From contig BROG01000002.1 in NCBI GenBank assembly GCA_030159075.1, positions 3,820,001 to 3,884,000 on the forward strand: DNA of 64,000 bases, read 5' to 3'. A program made the translations under genes and the position numbers. The notes under the pieces are model-generated. The model saw only the letters and a list, made by a program, of their open reading frames with translations. It searched no databases and was not told the DNA's origin. This document shows positions 62,691-64,000 of the stretch, piece after piece. Position 1 is the stretch's first letter, and every line of letters begins with the position of its first letter. This DNA comes from Atrina japonica (taxonomy: Eukaryota; Mollusca; Bivalvia; Pterioida; Pinnidae).

Positions 62691-64000
62691 AAAACAACAC
62701 AATAGATGAAGTTTTGTTAACCCAAAGAAAAGAAATTAATTAACAATATATTCAGCTAACTGTGACAGCACTCAATCTTTACCACTAGCAGGTGTTTTTT
62801 GACAACAACCTATGGCGTCCCCTGTTGCTATAGACGCGCGTGCAGTCGTCGGTTGACATCCGCCACGTGACCTGTCACAAATGTGACAGATAGTCGTTAA
62901 ACATTCATCGATAGACATATTTTGCAAGTATAGGTAAGCCATCTGCTACACTCACTTGTATTTTAAAGAGGAATACACTGTTCTAAGATTAAATTTACTT
63001 ATTTAAAAAAAAGAAAAATTTATCGTATTATGGCACTAACCGCCATTAATATCTATATTCATCATGATATTTTTCTGATATTAAATCATCACTTCAGTAG
63101 ACATATATTTTGAAATCTTCTTTAATAATGATTTTGATTGAAAGTTTAACAAGTGGAATATATTTTTCGTGTAGGTCGACTAACATTGATACTATATTAT
63201 AATTGCGTTTAACCACATCATTTACCTACTTTTTATATCCAATCAGTCTTTCAATAGGTCAGTAAATGTTTTACAAAACAAAACGACAGAATCAAAGTGA
63301 AATAGTACAATGATCTTTAAAAATAATTTCACGTTTAAATCAATTCAAATCCTCTGTAAAGATTTTTGACTCTCATTTAGTACATTCATGCATTATTAAC
63401 GAAGGTAATTGTAATAATTCTAAATTATCTAAATAAAAACTTATTGACAGCAACAAGGAACCGTGAATTTAATAATAAAAATGAGCCTCCCTTTCCCTCT
63501 CGCTCTAACAAATAATCATCCACGGTTAAGTGTCTATATAATTAGATTGAGTTTCCTCTAACGATTTCAAAGTTTATAAGAATCATCAGGAAAATGTTTT
63601 CATGAACACGTCCTTCTGAAGATTGTAATAGACAATGAACGCATACTTCTGAAGATTATCATAAATATAAAAGCGTCAGAAGAAACCACTTAGATCGGAA
63701 AATTATTTTGTAGATTAAATACTTATGTACAAAGAATTTTCAAATGACTTTATATATTTCCCCCCATAAATTTACAAATGGGAAAAAATTGTCCATAGGA
63801 TTATTTTCCCCGTGGGATTTTTGGTGGGATTTTGAGGGGGAAATCCCATCGAAAACCCTATGGGATTTTTATTTTGAAAATCAACATTTCTGCAGATATC
63901 AACCGGTAAAACTTCAAATTTAGTATATGTGTTATTGATAATAAATACCACTATCTACCACAAAAAAGATCTACAGGACCACTAGAAATGGTATCTGTTA
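62691..64000. other. No gene seen at the right edge
   Basis: AT-rich sequence. At 63805-63875 a cluster of GGGATTTT words and GGGGGAAATCCCAT stands out from the background. No exon supported. Confidence 0.4.

Overview
The window looks like nuclear DNA of a lophotrochozoan animal, most likely a bivalve mollusc. It is AT-rich, with spliced genes that have GT-AG introns, very long dinucleotide microsatellites, and several tRNA-derived short interspersed elements with tails of the kind common in mollusc genomes. No bacterial operon, rRNA gene or CRISPR array is visible. The species assignment is an inference from repeat style only.

Two protein-coding genes can be read with confidence. At the left edge (977-4027, + strand) lie the last four exons of a RhoBTB-family gene: the end of the first BTB domain, the second BTB domain and the C-terminal region, ending in a CAAX-like Cys-Ser-Ile-Met. 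Its first visible exon contains one apparent frame break. In the middle (35641-31161, - strand) a compact three-exon gene encodes a 135-residue basic helix-loop-helix-like protein. Its basic region lacks the Glu and Arg that normally contact an E-box. A possible terminal exon of an unidentified gene lies at 30604-30463 (-). An unrecognised open frame with a single in-frame TAG lies at 57871-58287 (+).

The rest is intronic or intergenic DNA dominated by repeats. There are two SINE families (S1 at 19.4, 20.3, 21.4, 26.7, 38.6 and 43.7 kb; S2 at 3.35, 6.5, 11.2, 17.8, 49.4, 49.8 and 60.0 kb). Fragments of a reverse-transcriptase retroelement and its 3' tail occur at 9.2, 10.1, 12.6, 23.7, 24.8, 27.5, 28.2, 44.8 and 55.8 kb, and a second LINE 3' end at 18.3-18.7 kb. 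Several hairpin or foldback MITE-like elements are present, as are minisatellite arrays at 13.9, 22.4, 39.7, 51.5-53.5 and 55.2 kb, many microsatellites, and an uninterrupted 70-nt poly(G) run at 40.9 kb.

The most unusual objects are these. First, a 394-bp element at 39993-40386 is built like a miniature LTR retrotransposon (142-bp repeats with TG...CA ends, a primer-binding-like site and a polypurine tract), and its LTRs carry a tRNA-like sequence with Pol III A and B boxes. Second, at 19.7-20.05 kb two inverted copies of an exon-like fragment share 51 of 52 bases and lie beside a near-perfect 49-bp palindrome, suggesting gene-fragment capture by a mobile element. Third is the HLH gene with the non-canonical basic region.
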